64,000 nucleotides of DNA from Rhyacophila brunnea. Its lineage: Eukaryota; Arthropoda; Insecta; Trichoptera; Rhyacophilidae. Below, piece by piece: positions 11,685 to 23,669 of the stretch (the first letter of the stretch is position 1; each line of letters starts with the position of its first letter). The notes under the pieces were generated by a model. The model had not been told where the DNA came from and did not search any database. It was given only the letters and a program-made list of their open reading frames with translations. Location: contig JAGYXB010002069.1 in the NCBI GenBank assembly GCA_022495005.1, forward strand, positions 1,612,001 through 1,676,000, given 5' to 3'. The translations under genes and the position numbers were made by a program.

Positions 11685-14543
11685 CAGGGCTTTTTTTTAA
11701 AAAAAAAAGGTGCCGGAACTCACTTCATGTCAAGCTTTTTACTAAATAAAATTATATTCAAATGTCACTTAAATGAAATTTAAAGGAGCTATGCCACGAA
11801 GCGAACAAAAAAGGTTGATTTTTACGATAATTTTTTATTTTAGTCAAAACAAAGCTACAGAAACAATAAAATACATACATTATATTTGAAATATATTGTA
11901 CAAATAAGACTAAATAAGACTAACTTTAAAATATAATTGTAAATACATATGTAATGTATTTATTTATGAACTTGAATAAAAGTTTAGAGTGATTTCCAAA
12001 GTTTTTTCCAATTCTCGTCTGATACATCATCTCGATTCCTTTTCTTAGTGTTAGAGTCTAAGGCCGAATGTCTTCCTTTAAGTAACCACCTATCAACATA
12101 TTTTGAAGGATCTAAAAGTGTCAAGGGTGGTCCCACGAGTTTGATGAACAAGAGTGCCGAAACTGTTTTAGTGTTTAACGAAGCTCTTGTTGGGGTAATA
12201 ATAAGATTCATTTGCGAAAACCCCCGTTCACATTCACTTGAAGAAATGGGAATAGAATTCAGAGCATATACCAAACGCAAGAGTTTTTCAGAATATGTCT
12301 TTTCGAGAATGTATTCGCGAAATCCACGAATCATTTCTCGTTCATCTAGTTGTAGCCTGATCGAAATGTTTCTAATTTCCATCTCTCCAAATGTCAACCG
12401 ATTATCAATGTCTTCAGGCCAATATTTTTGGTCAAGTACGCGAGCCCAAAGTGCAAACTCAACATCTTTATTATCTAGCAGCCTTTTTTCAATTGACGTT
12501 TTCAACGTGGAATAAAATATTTTCGGATCAATAGGAGGATCATTTTTAGAAACTTTTTCGTGAAGTAAAACTCCACGAAAATGCAGATTGCTTATAGCAG
12601 CTGCAGCACATTTATAATAGGGTCCAAAATTCTGTTTTCTTTCTTCAAAAACTTGAACGAGTTCATTTATTTTTCGATTTGCAATGTAAAGGTTCACATT
12701 GCGATTTTGTAGGTCCAAACTAAGTTCCGACAATTCTTGGAGAGCGTCGCACATCAATGCTAGATCCAATAAAAATGCTGTTGATGTTATTTTGTTCTTT
12801 AAGCCACTGTAAGTACACTTGTCATTTTTATCTCTTGTAGGGTCATTCATCGCTTCTTCAAAATGACGCACAAGGGATTCATAATTATTCCACACAGCCG
12901 AAACTGAACGAAAACTAGATGCCACCCATCGGGTACTTAAAACTCTTCCGATTTTCAGTACCTCAACGCCTAGTGATTCTGCACATAAATGCAACTCTCT
13001 ATTATTTTTCGGCGACGCGTGGTATAAAACATAAAGTTTATCAATAAATGATTTGAATCTATTGATCCCTGAAATTTTTTTTACAACATCACTTACTGAT
13101 AATTCTAATCTGTGATTAGTACAATGCCAAACTATAATTGAAGGAAATTTTTCTGTCAGCAATTTTTTCACTCCATTTTTAGAACCTAACATCACAGCAG
13201 CGCCGTCGCATGCAACCGAAACTAAATATTTTTTTAAATATTCTTCTGTCATCCCATATAAATCAAGAGATTGGAGTAATGATTCAAATATTCCTTTTGC
13301 CGTTACGTCTTTAAGTTCAATCAAATCCAAAAACAAATTAATTGGTGAATTCATTCCAACACTTTCGACACAGCATCGAACATACACAATGAGGGTGGTT
13401 TTTGGCTTATGGTGGTAGACTCATCAATTATCAAAGAAATTATATTTTTCGATTGAACAATTTCTTTGAAAACATTTTTTCTCATTTCATCACATATATG
13501 ATTTACAATGTTAACACATGCGTTAGTGGAATGGAGAATATGACCCATTTCGATCCCATTTAGTTCTTGGAGATTAATTTCACTTTCAAACATATTGAAT
13601 GATTGATTTTACTTAGCTACTTTATATGCAGTTCGAAAAATGTTTGCTGTTATTACTTTTTCGCGAGATAACGATTTTAAAAAAGTATTTTCAATCTGCT
13701 TTTTTTTGGCTTCAGAAATGATTTTTAACGCTGCTTTGTGTGCAATAGATCCTCTGTGATCGAAAATTTTTTTTCGAAGTGACCCCAATTGTAGCTTCCT
13801 CTCTTTCCCAGAATACGTGATTTCATTATTGGCGCATTCTTTGGATATTTTCATTCCCATTGTCGTTTCAGTTCCAAGAGTTCCAACGTTTCTGCAAATT
13901 GTGCAGCCAAGTTTCATTTTGTGTACGTTCAACCATTCGTTTTTTGAGCAAAAATCGTTTTTTTGATCTAATGACCAGCAGTCTGGCCAATCGTTTTGAG
14001 TTCGACCTTGATCCCCGAGATCAGCTAGAGATGATTCAGGAACATCTACATGTACCGATATTTCCATATCTTCTGTCATCGTTTCTGTTTTGAGCTTTTT
14101 ATTTGCGGAATCGGCGCCGCTGCCGGTGGTTGAGAAGTAACAGGAAATTTTTTCATATTTAAACTTGGGGTTGCACTAAATAATATATAAAATAGTTGCA
14201 CAACACGTAATCGTAACACAAACTGACTAAACAAACGTAAATAACAATATACGCAGATGCTGCCATGCGATAAACGTCAAACTGTCAAAATCATAATACG
14301 CAGCATACGTATGAAGCTAGTTACATACGCATGTTTGCTATTTAAACTATACGGTTACTCACTAACACTAACACGCCAACATTCAAAATGGCTTCCACCT
14401 GTACCTTATTTTATCATTTTAACGAATTATTATTATAATTACTTAAGCGCAAATATTTTTTCGTTTAATTGATTTTGAAATAAAACCGTGAAAAAAGGTG
14501 CCGGAACGCCGTTCCACCGCGTTAAATGGAAAAAAAAGCCATG
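11685..14543 (-). mobile_element. Nearly complete autonomous hAT transposon with perfect target duplication
   Basis: The 2859-bp element starts CAGGGCTTTTTTTT and ends AAAAAAAAGCCATG, a short inverted repeat of about 14 bp with one mismatch. The identical 8-bp duplication ggtgtagg sits on both sides. Both ends also carry the word aaaaaaggtgccggaac in direct, not inverted, orientation. The minus strand encodes a transposase (see the pseudogene entry). Perfect duplication plus an almost open gene implies recent insertion. Confidence 0.95.
11984..14079 (-). pseudogene. hAT transposase gene (KIAA1586-like), one stop and one frameshift
   Basis: The gene is read on the minus strand in three pieces. 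The first (156 residues, from Met at 14079) has a CxxC...HxxxxxH zinc finger (C59, C62, H108, H114), as in TTF/BED-type DNA-binding domains. It ends at one in-frame TAA at 13609. The same frame continues from 13608 to 13351. A one-base loss in an A-run (T-run on +) near 13400 shifts to the third piece (467 residues). This last piece holds ACDGAA (D61), WHCTNHRLEL (87-96), STRW (151-154), SSSECERGFS (382-391) and the ALLFIKL dimerisation segment typical of hAT C-termini. Known function: cut-and-paste transposition as a nuclear dimer, with a DDE catalytic centre. The protein resembles what is often annotated as E3 SUMO ligase KIAA1586-like in insects, but the context shows a transposase. As it stands it is not translatable in full. 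Confidence 0.93.
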
Positions 14544-15097
14544 GGTGTAGGTATATATATAGTCGCGAATCTAGCGGTAGATTTAAATGGAAACCCATGT
14601 TCACAAGCTTTGCCGTTTCTCAGCTACCAGGCTCGCATAAAGCTAATTGCATAAACGGATGTGCAAATTGTTCATACGGTACGACGGTGAATAATCTTCG
14701 TGATGTATGAAAGGAAATGCATCGTTACTCCAAACACGTACGAGTATGACGTATCTCATTCATTAATCTGTGTTCCTAATACCGCAAGAAAAATGTTTAG
14801 TTTTGACGATTAGGTAGGTACTTTTTGGAAATGCTTGCTGGTTTTACACCTGTATTTGAATTTATTTTCGTTAAACTAAACCAGTTTTCATTAACACTTT
14901 CGTATAGTTTAAATGAAGATTGTAGGCGTTTAATACTTATGTATATACTTAATTACCGTATGAATAAAATTAGTATAGGTACCTTTAATGTAGGCTACAT
15001 GGAAGGTACCTACAGTTTATTTAGTGTTAGTCATCATACTTTTTAATTGTAAATATAAACATGTAGCACTATTTAACATTTCGTTCCACATGCCTAC
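14544..15097. other. Unassigned intronic sequence
   Basis: Contains several ggtacc/gtaggta words. The frame at 14825-15046 shows no conserved protein motif. Confidence 0.45.
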
Positions 15098-15678
15098 CAG
15101 TGGCAAAGGGTGGAGATAGGCTGTTAAGATCTGACATAAATAGTGCACATTAAACTATGTCAGTCAAACGTATTTGTTTTCATTCATCTGAGACTAAAAT
15201 ATCTAGTTAGTGTTTGTTACTTTTTAAAATTCAATTAAACCATGCCTAATCCAATCTATAGTAGGTAGATAATAATTTTTTTGTGTATAAAATATCCAAA
15301 ATTATACCATTAAACCATACATAAATTTAGATATTTTATAGATAGAAGATTATGTTTTATCGATTACGGCTTGGAGTAGGTCGGACTTAATGATTTTTTA
15401 CTAACTAATCAACACCACCTGTAATATGTATTTTTAATTCAACGAAAGCAAATAAGTATGAGTGAACAAGTGTGCACTATTTTTGTCGGATCGCCCGTAT
15501 CATACCTAAACTATTATGGTTTGGTTTATGCAGTATTTAATTGAATTTCATAAAACTAACCAGCACCATCTGCAGATTGTATTCTTAGTACAACGAAAAC
15601 AAATAAGTATGACTGACAAAGTTTAGTGTGCGCTATTTACGTCGAATCTTAACTGCCTACCTCCACCCTTCACCACTG
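15098..15678 (+). mobile_element. Long-TIR non-autonomous hAT element (CAGTGGCGAAGGG family), copy 2
   Basis: The ends CAGTGGCAAAGGGTGGAGA and TCCACCCTTCACCACTG and the subterminal aaatagtgcacattaaac match the element at 10674-11291. The flanks atgcctac and ccatataa do not match, so the target duplication has decayed or one end was lost. Older than copy 1, and without the 64-bp tandem unit. Confidence 0.85.
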
Positions 15679-16252
15679 CCATATAATACTACACCTATAT
15701 AAATAATAGACGCAGCAGAGATTTTTGGTACGATGTCCGAGGCTCTGTTACGTTTGGCGACTCCTTTTGAACGCTTTACCTGTACGATAAACCCCCATTG
15801 AGTGTTAATAATGCAACAGTATAGGATTTTTAACACTTATTTTTTAACGTTATGATTAATTTTTTTACGTGATTTTAAATTTTTTTTTAAATTTGTGATT
15901 TCTGAAAACCGCCACTGGATAGATATAGATCTGCCGCAAAATATCAATTATTTTAAATAATACTTAGGTAATAACACTTAGGTCTTAATCTGAATATGTC
16001 AACCTTTTGAATAATATATTACAATTAAAACGAGTCTATTCAGTAGTTACACAATTTCTTTAAGTGCATACTGTTTTTCAATGTGTGCATATGCAGCGCT
16101 GCAGGATTTCGGTAGCAGTGATCTGATGCCACGGTGGCTGTTTTATTCGATCGATAACAACGTTTCAACTCAGTGTACTGCCCCACCCTTGACGTAGAAA
16201 TGACGTTTTCAGTTGATGTCATATAATTAAGTGGATAAATGAACAAATATTA
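15679..16252. other. Unassigned intronic sequence
   Basis: Includes T-rich runs near 15850-15900. No gene or repeat partner recognised. Confidence 0.4.
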
Positions 16253-17164
16253 AGCGGGGTAGTCATCAGCGAGCCGTAACTGTGACAGTTGTAGATACAT
16301 TAACCAGTATGGATGCCAATTAATTAGCTCGCGAGCAGCTCAGTTTTTGCCGTGAATCAAAGGGAGGCTCGCAGGCACTCGTGGACGTTGAATGTGATGC
16401 CCGTTGCCGCAATCAGTGCAAATACTTCGATAGTGTTGTTGTTGTACATCTTTTTACGTGAACATGGCTACTAACTGGGGTGAGGACAAATACCTACTTT
16501 TAATTAATTGATGTTTACAAAAATAATAGAGTGCTATGGGACCCGACCCAAAAGACAAAAAATACTCTGACATGATTCAGCTAAGAACAAACACTACGGA
16601 TACGGGGGCTCGCCATCGCTAGTGCTGAGCTAGGTGCTATGTTTTTTCTACTAAAAACACTACTGCCACATTGCACGCTACGTGCTTAGGTACAAATTCA
16701 TTTGACATATTTGGGAGCGCTCAAGTCAACAACGATGTCACTATCAAAACTAACCAGAAAGCTACTTCTCACAGAGAATTTAAGTTTAAAATTTCGAAAG
16801 TCTCAAATTCGAACTTGTTGGGTGCATAATGACAATTCATCCCATGCGTCATTATTCATAACCTCAAAATATACGGTGTTTGACGTTTGTCATACTAAAA
16901 AAACATCCGCCATCTTGCAAAATCACTAGGTGATACAATAAAAATAACCAACATGTTTGTTCGCCGTGAAACTCAATAGGTGACTAATAATCATGCAGGG
17001 AGGCGCGAAGCGTGCAGTGTGGCCATTGCGATAGTATAGTGTGCGTCCGTTCGCTAGATATGTCACCTAGCACGTAGCCACCAAGCAAGGCACCTGCCTA
17101 TGTGGCCTTAGCCTTACAGTATCTGCAACGATCACAGTTACGGCTCGCTAATCAGTACCCGGCT
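16253..17164. mobile_element. PIF/Harbinger-like non-autonomous TIR element
   Basis: The left end AGCGGGGTAGTCATCAGCG and the right end pair as an inverted repeat of about 47 bp that includes gcgagccgtaactgtga. The element (912 bp) is flanked by tta on both sides. A 3-bp TTA duplication is the PIF/Harbinger signature. The interior has no open transposase frame. The superfamily call rests on the 3-bp duplication only. Confidence 0.75.
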
Positions 17165-17735
17165 TTACAAACACAATTTATCAATGTAGTACCACTAATC
17201 CCTATACAGAATATGGGCCCAAATAAATGCTGAAATGTTCACTGATTTTTAGAAATTCACGCTAGAATAACCTTAACGTACTCTTATTGTGTATGTGCTC
17301 TGTTATTTGTGATCAATTGTGAAAATGTGGAGAAAATCATTTAGTTTACACAACATATTCCGCTATCAGTAAGACATCTCCCGTTGTTATAGAGGTCAAA
17401 TATATTTTCCTTCTTATTTTGTTGGTGTGGGTCGGGGGGATTTTCGGAAATCATTCAGTCGATGCGGATTACTGATTGTATCAGAATTGTATTCTTTTTG
17501 AAAGAAAACTTATTTGTCCGCTTTCTTTCGAACGAACCCAACAAAATAAAAACAATTTTTAGATAATATACAGAGCGTTCAAATTAAAGTGGAATGAATT
17601 TACCTGTCCCATCAATGAATTGATTATAACACAAAATACTTTCATTAATATGTTAATCTTTTATCGGTATGAGAAGAAGATAACTTTCTAGTAGATTAAT
17701 AGGTTTTCTTCATAGAACAATAATACATAGAATTC
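17165..17735. other. Unassigned intronic sequence
   Basis: AT-rich. A cttatttg/ctttctttcgaac region near 17500 shows no match elsewhere in the window. Confidence 0.4.
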
Positions 17736-18014
17736 AGATAGGCTATATTCAATACACTACATTTTGATGCAGGGTTTTGAACGTGTGAGTGTCCTACGAA
17801 AATAAAACACGCATTATGCACGTGCAATATTGTGTGTAATACACACATATTAAATGAGCGTCAATGCATAAACCGGGAGTAGTTGTCAGTATTCGACGTA
17901 TGACGTATTCTTGACAGGTGTTTAAGTTTATCCCGTATTCTTCCTTACTCGAGATCGGTTGCCTGCTTCTCCTTACCCGTTAGGTATTTCAGTTTTCAGT
18001 ATTTCTGAGTTCCC
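17736..18014 (-). repeat. Dispersed repeat, inverted partner of 739-1017
   Basis: Reverse-complement counterpart of the repeat near the window start. It shares taggctatattcaatacact at one end and cctgcttctccttacccgtt near the other. Confidence 0.75.
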
Positions 18015-18286
18015 TGATTTTCTTGTTACTGTTAATGTGCGTTTATTCGTATTTTAATACGATTCAAATGAATAGTTTGTATTTTAAACACACAGCACAG
18101 CGGCGTTCGCATTCAGTCATCTAACAGTACATTTCAATACGTCATCTCTTGAGAATAGCCTCTACAACTATCCCGAAATATCGAAGAAAATGGAGGAAAA
18201 CACGCGGTGACAAACCATGTGTCAAACATTATATGAATAAATTAATTAATTTATTAGCAAGTGTAAGTACTCAAGTGTAGTCTGAT

Positions 18287-18503
18287 CCCACGATGGCCGC
18301 GTGGCTTAAGCGTCGGCCTACAGCGTCGGGGGTCCCAGGTTGGAATCCAAGGTATGGCAAGTACTCATATTACTTTTCAATTTGTGTACGAGTCAAAGTA
18401 TGGACTTATTCAATTCTCGTAAAAACAAAAATATGTTAACATAAAAAAACCTCCACTCTGTGGAGGCCCATATGCTCCTAGTACGGTCGGATATGGTCGG
18501 AAT
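18287..18503 (+). repeat. tRNA-derived SINE family B, copy 1
   Basis: The tRNA-like head (gatggccgcgtggcttaagc, with a degenerate B box gttggaatcc) is followed by a body with ttttcaatttgtgtacgagtc and ends ggaggcccatatg...ggatatggtcgg. The full body recurs at 44660-44874 and part of it at 30851-30983. Confidence 0.85.
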
Positions 18504-18604
18504 TAAAATTGATACCTCGATTAAAAATAAAAAAAACCGAAATTAACGCAAATTTATAAGCATTTAATGTAAAAGCTACATGTTAATTTCGTCGTAAATA
18601 TATA

Positions 18605-19356
18605 GGACACTCGTAGCTTAATTGGTAAAGCACGTTGGCGTGTGGTTAACTCACATCCTGTCGGGCATCGTATTTTACGACGTTTTTCTTAGCTCGTATT
18701 CTTATTTGTCCGGTACAAATCTTGCAATCGATTTTTAACTAACTTCCCGACTAGTTATACATTTGAAACTTTTAGAATATATCAGAACACGATGCCAATA
18801 CATTTTTTAAATACTTTTAGCCATCTTTAAGTAGAATTGATTTAATTTTCAGTTAATTCTTTTTTGTAAAAGTTATTTGAGAAGAAATCCGTAAAAAGTA
18901 AAACTATTATTGGTTGCTATGTGGGTCCTAGCAACTAAATTATTAATATTAATATATACGTGCGTTACTATGGAAATCAATATGGAGTGTCAAAATGACA
19001 TTTCAGTATATTTATTCAGTATTTCTATCAAGTGCAATTTTTTTTGATCGTTTAAGCTAGTCAAGTCAAGTTTATATGATTCAACAGAAAATTTTTAGAA
19101 TATATCAGAACACGATGCCAATGCATTTTTTTTAATACTTTTAGCCATCTTTAAGTAGAATTGAATTCATTTTCAGTTAATTCTGTTTTGTATGAAAAGT
19201 TATTTCGACACCATTATTGGTTGCTAGGGCTCTGGGGTCCTAGCAACTAAATTATTAATATATACGTGCGTTACTATGGAAATCAATATGACATGTCAAC
19301 TACACATTTTTTTGATCGTTTAACCTAGTCAAGTCAGGTTTATATGGTTCAACAGA
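18605..19356 (+). mobile_element. Element with internal ~270-320-bp tandem duplication; inverted partner at the window end
   Basis: The head at 18605-18675 has an A-box-like tagcttaattggta and resembles a degenerate tRNA. After it come tattttacgacgtttttct and ttgtccggtacaaatc, and then two tandem units (18766-19088 and 19089-19356). Each unit starts tttagaatatatcagaacac and ends gtttatatg(a/g)ttcaacag. The inverted, single-unit version is at 63565-64000. No open reading frame. Confidence 0.8.
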
Positions 19357-19764
19357 ATTTAAAAACGTTGTATATAAAAAGTTCTTTTTATCTTGTAATT
19401 ATTTTCAAAAAAGATTTTCTTCTAGTAGGTAAATTAATATCCATGTTCATTATATGAGAATACTTGCGTGGACTCAATACACATTTCTTTATTGTTGGTA
19501 TTTAGTTCCACATTTTGATAATTATATGGATGTCATTCAAATGTAAAAACAATATAGACTGGCCTGTGCTATCTTTCTTCTGTAATGCTGCCCCTGGTCT
19601 TTGGGTGAACCTTTGCTGCACCAAGCATACTCTTCCATTATGCTCGGTCTCGCTCTAACCACGAAGCCACGAAAGTTTTGGTCTTTTTAAGCTATATCAT
19701 CGTCGGTGCTCGGATCATATCACATGCGTTGGTTTTTGATCAATCTAATGATGTCAGACTCATC
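19357..19764. other. Unassigned intronic sequence
   Basis: No feature recognised. It has slightly less AT-rich stretches near 19570-19640. Confidence 0.4.
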
Positions 19765-19815
19765 CAGTGACGTCCCTAGGTAAATTGCCGCCCTTAAGCA
19801 AATTGGAATGCCGTC
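19765..19815 (-). mobile_element. Fragment of the CAGTGACGTC hAT family (one end only)
   Basis: CAGTGACGTCCCTAGGTAAA followed by ttgccgcccttaagca matches the end of the copy at 7997. The following sequence diverges. A weak gcctacccccat word at 20321-20332 may be the decayed other end, but no target duplication was found. Confidence 0.6.
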
Positions 19816-20851
19816 TCCTTCCATTTTTAGTTTCAGATTGTCTGCAAATTCATTGAAACCAACTTACATATTTTATTATTTATTTTAAGGTATCTTACAA
19901 TTAGAGCATTTCCACGTAACCGACTCTTGTGCAGTGGTGGTTTTTGGTACGTGGAGTTTTATGGTGCTGACAGGCTTGGATGTACCCTTGTGGAAATGTT
20001 TGCTATGTGATAATGATAAACTACCATTATAATATGCAATACAACACAATAATGGTTATGTTGTCAGGATCTTTTGTGTTTTGACCATTTATTTAAAACT
20101 AACGTGTCAATACTTCATAGTGAAGCGATCGTATCGTCTGCTTTCATGCTGAGCCTTCGCCCTTTAATCCTTACAGCGCGAACGCCACAGCTGTTGTGTC
20201 CTGATTAGGGGGCCATTATATATAATTAGCATGTTATTTAAATGTGGTAATTAAAAAGTAATTAAATGCTCCGCAGTAAATCGGACTTAAAACATGCCGC
20301 TCCTATACATCGAATGACTTGCCTACCCCCATCCATCAGGAAATTTATATAGCTACTCCATACAGGCTTATTTTGTACCGTAAAATGCAGAGAGATAATT
20401 TTAAATCACCCATTTTAATTCACCCAAATAGCCATTTCCTGGATCCGGTAGTGACAGGGGGGAGAATTTTTGTGCCAGTACAAGAATAAAACTGTTTATA
20501 TTTTCAATTAAAAAGTGAGAATCGCAGACACATTGCTATCAGTTGGTCTCAAATATTATTGGAGATAAATCCGTATTGTTTCGTATATTATTATATTTTC
20601 ATTGTAGGTCCATGTAAGGTATATTCAGTCGAAATCTGGAAAACCGTGAAGAAATTTCAATTTTATTTATTTTTAGAGGTTTATTTCCTCGCAGAAAGGA
20701 TCCCATTAAAATGAAATATACGAGAGATTTATTTCCGCAGACTTGCAGTAAATAAGTAGGTACCTATTATTGTTTTCGTGGCGTATAAAAATAATGGAAT
20801 CTGTAACGTGCATAATGGATTAGGCTGTGTTTAATTCTATCGCATCACGAC
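19816..20851. other. Unassigned intronic sequence
   Basis: Mostly unique in this window. The part up to about 20340 could be a heavily decayed interior of the hAT fragment that starts at 19765. No exon recognised. Confidence 0.35.
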
Positions 20852-21675
20852 TAGGGAGCGGATTTATATGCAACAAAAAACATGATTATATGCATGCACA
20901 TATGCACTAAAAATTATTGAAATATGCACTAAAACCAAAGAAATATGCCGTTTATGGAAAAATATTGTAAATACCCACTTCACCCAATATTACCGATAAA
21001 AAATCGAATAACAAATTAATAATCTTAAGCAATATAATACAATAAATAATCAATATAAAGTTAATCAATTACAATTTTCAAAATAGCTTGTTTACAAGTA
21101 GGTACTTACAAATAATCGAACAAGAAATGCAAAATTTAAATGTAAACTGTGGGAACTAAACATAACTTAAAAAAACAAAAACGACACACTTAACTATTCA
21201 TAAATACCACTTGCTGTTTTTTGTCCGAAAAAATAAGTTACAATATTTTTTTCAATATTCTCTGGCATTAAATTTTCCGCATATCTGTCAGTATTTTATT
21301 CATATGAGGAAAATGATCTCTCATCGTTCACAGAGGTGATGGCGCTAAAATTTTAATATAGGTGCCCGAGTTGACTTCACTTTTTTCTGATAAATTAATG
21401 AAATGCTCGGGGATGCCATTAAAAATGCAAGTGCATCTACCTGATTTCGTTATGTTTCGATAAAATTATAAATTCAAAAGCCCTAAAATATGCATTTATT
21501 AATGAAATATGCACTAATGTCTCAAATATGCTCTAGCGTCTCAAATATGCATTTATATGCACAACAATTTTTTTTTTTTTAGATTATGCGTCTTTCGAAA
21601 CGGATTTCTGTGCAACTCCCATAGCTGTGCATACACCCTAACAAAACATGCACTAGCATATAAATCCGGGCCCTA
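20852..21675 (-). mobile_element. Decayed hAT element with ATATGCA-rich ends
   Basis: The ends TAGGGAGCGGATTTATATGC and GCATATAAATCCGGGCCCTA form an inverted repeat of about 20 bp. Subterminal regions are packed with atatgcac/tatgcattt words on both sides. The flanks atcacgac / cttatgac match at 5 of 8 positions, a decayed 8-bp duplication. The minus strand of the interior (about 21180-21460) keeps scraps of a transposase-like C-terminus but no open frame. Confidence 0.8.
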
Positions 21676-22049
21676 CTTATGACAGTGGTGGAGAAACCGA
21701 TGATCTAGAGCTACCGGTTTTTATACGACCCCTTTCCAACATGAGTCATCGTTTTACGCTATGACTGTGGTAAAGTTACAATCATAAAAAACGGATCACA
21801 GCAGTTTTGTAGTATAACTTTCGCTCCATGTAAAATGTAAAATAGTAAGTTATACGTAGATATTATAGTTTTACGCCAAATATACCAATTTATACGGATA
21901 CCATTGGATAATTTTGACAGATTTAATTCGAAAAATAATCATGTTTATGTATTTTTTAACCAGTTTTCATAAAATGTATTAGCCGGCTCTCACATCTAAA
22001 CTCGTTTCGTCCGCAACGTGTCGAATACGTCGATGTGACGTCATCGTTA
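21676..22049. other. Unassigned intronic sequence
   Basis: AT-rich with no recognised gene or repeat partner. Confidence 0.4.
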
Positions 22050-22366
22050 TTCACAAAACACACGTTATCTTATGGACATTCGCACACTGCTGGAATAAAA
22101 CATTTTAGTTTGAAAAAAAAAACATCTGAAGACACATGCAACTATTTTCACCCCACATGCAGCGCAGGTATAATCCCGAAATGTCGCACTTCGTCATTCA
22201 TTTTGACTTGCCGAGTGACGTCAGTGTCTTTAGACTATATTTATAGTCACTGTCCTTGCACGGCCTTGCTATGCGCACATAAGAAAGTTGCATGTTGCGC
22301 TAAGTTTTGATTTATGATTAATGATTATTATCAATTATCCTAGTCGAGACTATTTTCAATGGTTGT
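22050..22366 (+). repeat. Old dispersed repeat, inverted partner beside the kinase exon
   Basis: tcacaaaacacacgttatct at one end and tagtcgagactattttcaat at the other match, in reverse complement, sequence at 27457-27725. Between them gtgacgtca and several GC-richer words also match weakly. The frame at 22035-22310 is not conserved in the partner, so it is not read as a gene. Confidence 0.55.
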
Positions 22367-23085
22367 GTATTAAAACATCGAAACTCAGAGCAGAAGAGAA
22401 GAACTCAGAACAGAGCAGAGAAGAGCAGAAAAAATGGGAGTTTTAATAATTATATTTATAATATATATGTAGTTCTTAAGCCTAGTCCAGACTAAGAAGA
22501 TCTGTATGTTATTATAGGTATTCAATGTTTCCTATCCGCCTCGGGAAACATATAAAAGTTTATTTGTATTTGAACATAATAATTATATTTAATGATATGT
22601 AAATATTCGGAAAGTCTGTGAGAATACAATGTTCAATTTTCGCCAAACCGATGAATCTTGGTCTGGTCTAGCCATTGCTTATTTCAAGGCTTAGCTGTAT
22701 GACTAAACGAAAAGCTCTACAAAATATTTTGACGTAATGGAAATCCTTCCCCAGTAATAAGCGGCCGTCTGGCGGCTGACGTGTTTTGCAGATAGCAGCC
22801 GTCAAGTCATTAGTCTGGTATTGGTCTATTAATTTGCATCATTTGCCCGCAACCGACCGCTGGCTTGATTCAGTGTGGTCACTTACTTAGGGCCTGGCAG
22901 TGTGGTTAATTTACTTAGATAGGTATCATATTTAAGGGTATACAGTGCCACCACCCAAAACTTAATAGTACCCCTCAATTAACATCTTAATTAAATAAAT
23001 AACTTTTTTTTTCGTTTTCTCAACCTTCTTGCCATGTCTTAAAATCATTGTGTTAGATAAGAGAGGATACAGTATACGTACCCAC

Positions 23086-23222
23086 CAGTGGCGAAGGTTA
23101 ACTTTTGGAATGAGGTAGGCAGTGAAGATCAGAGAAAAAGAACACACTTGTCAGGTACACTTACGGGAAATAAAAAGATAATACGATATTACTACTATGA
23201 ATACACACTAATGATAACGACA
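23086..23222 (+). mobile_element. Truncated hAT-like end (CAGTGGCGAAGG...), split by a retrotransposon insertion
   Basis: The segment from CAGTGGCGAAGG through gagaaaaagaacacact matches 46786-46835. Its continuation (tacacactaatgataacgac, then cattgacgacataaaattga at about 23622) matches 50970-51040, where the two parts are only about 30 bp apart. The non-LTR fragment at 23225-23604 has therefore inserted within this repeat. Confidence 0.7.
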
Positions 23223-23224
23223 CG

Positions 23225-23604
23225 ACTCTGCCATTCTGGGCAGTGTTGCCGACCTGCCACTGGTACTGCCAATTGGAAGGGCGATAACTATGTTCAAACA
23301 AATTGCTTCGGGTGTTGATATATTCCATTTGCGTGAGGGTGAGTTTAGGTGGACGCTATTTTATAAATTCTTAAAATAGGGTCTCCTTAGCACACTCGGT
23401 GTATTTCTTTGAACTTATATAAATGTATAATTGTATTTTCACTGCTGTTGTATGTTTATATTATGTTCTCTTTTTATATTTTCATTTTTATCCCTTTTAC
23501 TACTTTTCCTTATAATACTGTTTCATGTCATGTTGTGAACGTCTTAAACGTATAATTTGTAATGTCCACAATATATATAAATAAATTGAATTGACAAAAC
23601 TCTA
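23225..23604 (+). mobile_element. 5'-truncated Jockey/CR1-type non-LTR retrotransposon end, copy 1
   Basis: The coding part is scrambled but includes FHLREGEFRWTLFYKFLK-type codons near 23320-23375. It is followed by an AT-rich 3' untranslated region (tatgtttatattatgttctc, tcatgttgtgaacgtctta) and a tail reading aaattgaattga. The same 3' end occurs at 25200-25795 (minus) and 33780-34290 (plus), with decayed copies at 26152-26260 and 41868-41975. 5' truncation is normal for target-primed reverse transcription. Confidence 0.85.
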
Positions 23605-23669
23605 TGAAATTTCAATAACTCATTGACGACATAAAATTGAGCGATGAGTTTAAATTAGGTACCTATTAC

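Noticed and set aside
12048..12515. 155-residue plus-strand frame
   Set aside because: It is antisense to the conserved C-terminal part of the hAT transposase and has no protein signal of its own.
18605..18675. Possible functional tRNA gene
   Set aside because: An A-box-like segment is present, but there is no convincing B box or cloverleaf. It forms the head of a repeated element.
22035..22310. 91-residue frame rich in Cys and His
   Set aside because: The inverted partner at 27.5 kb does not preserve the frame, and no splice sites or domain support it.
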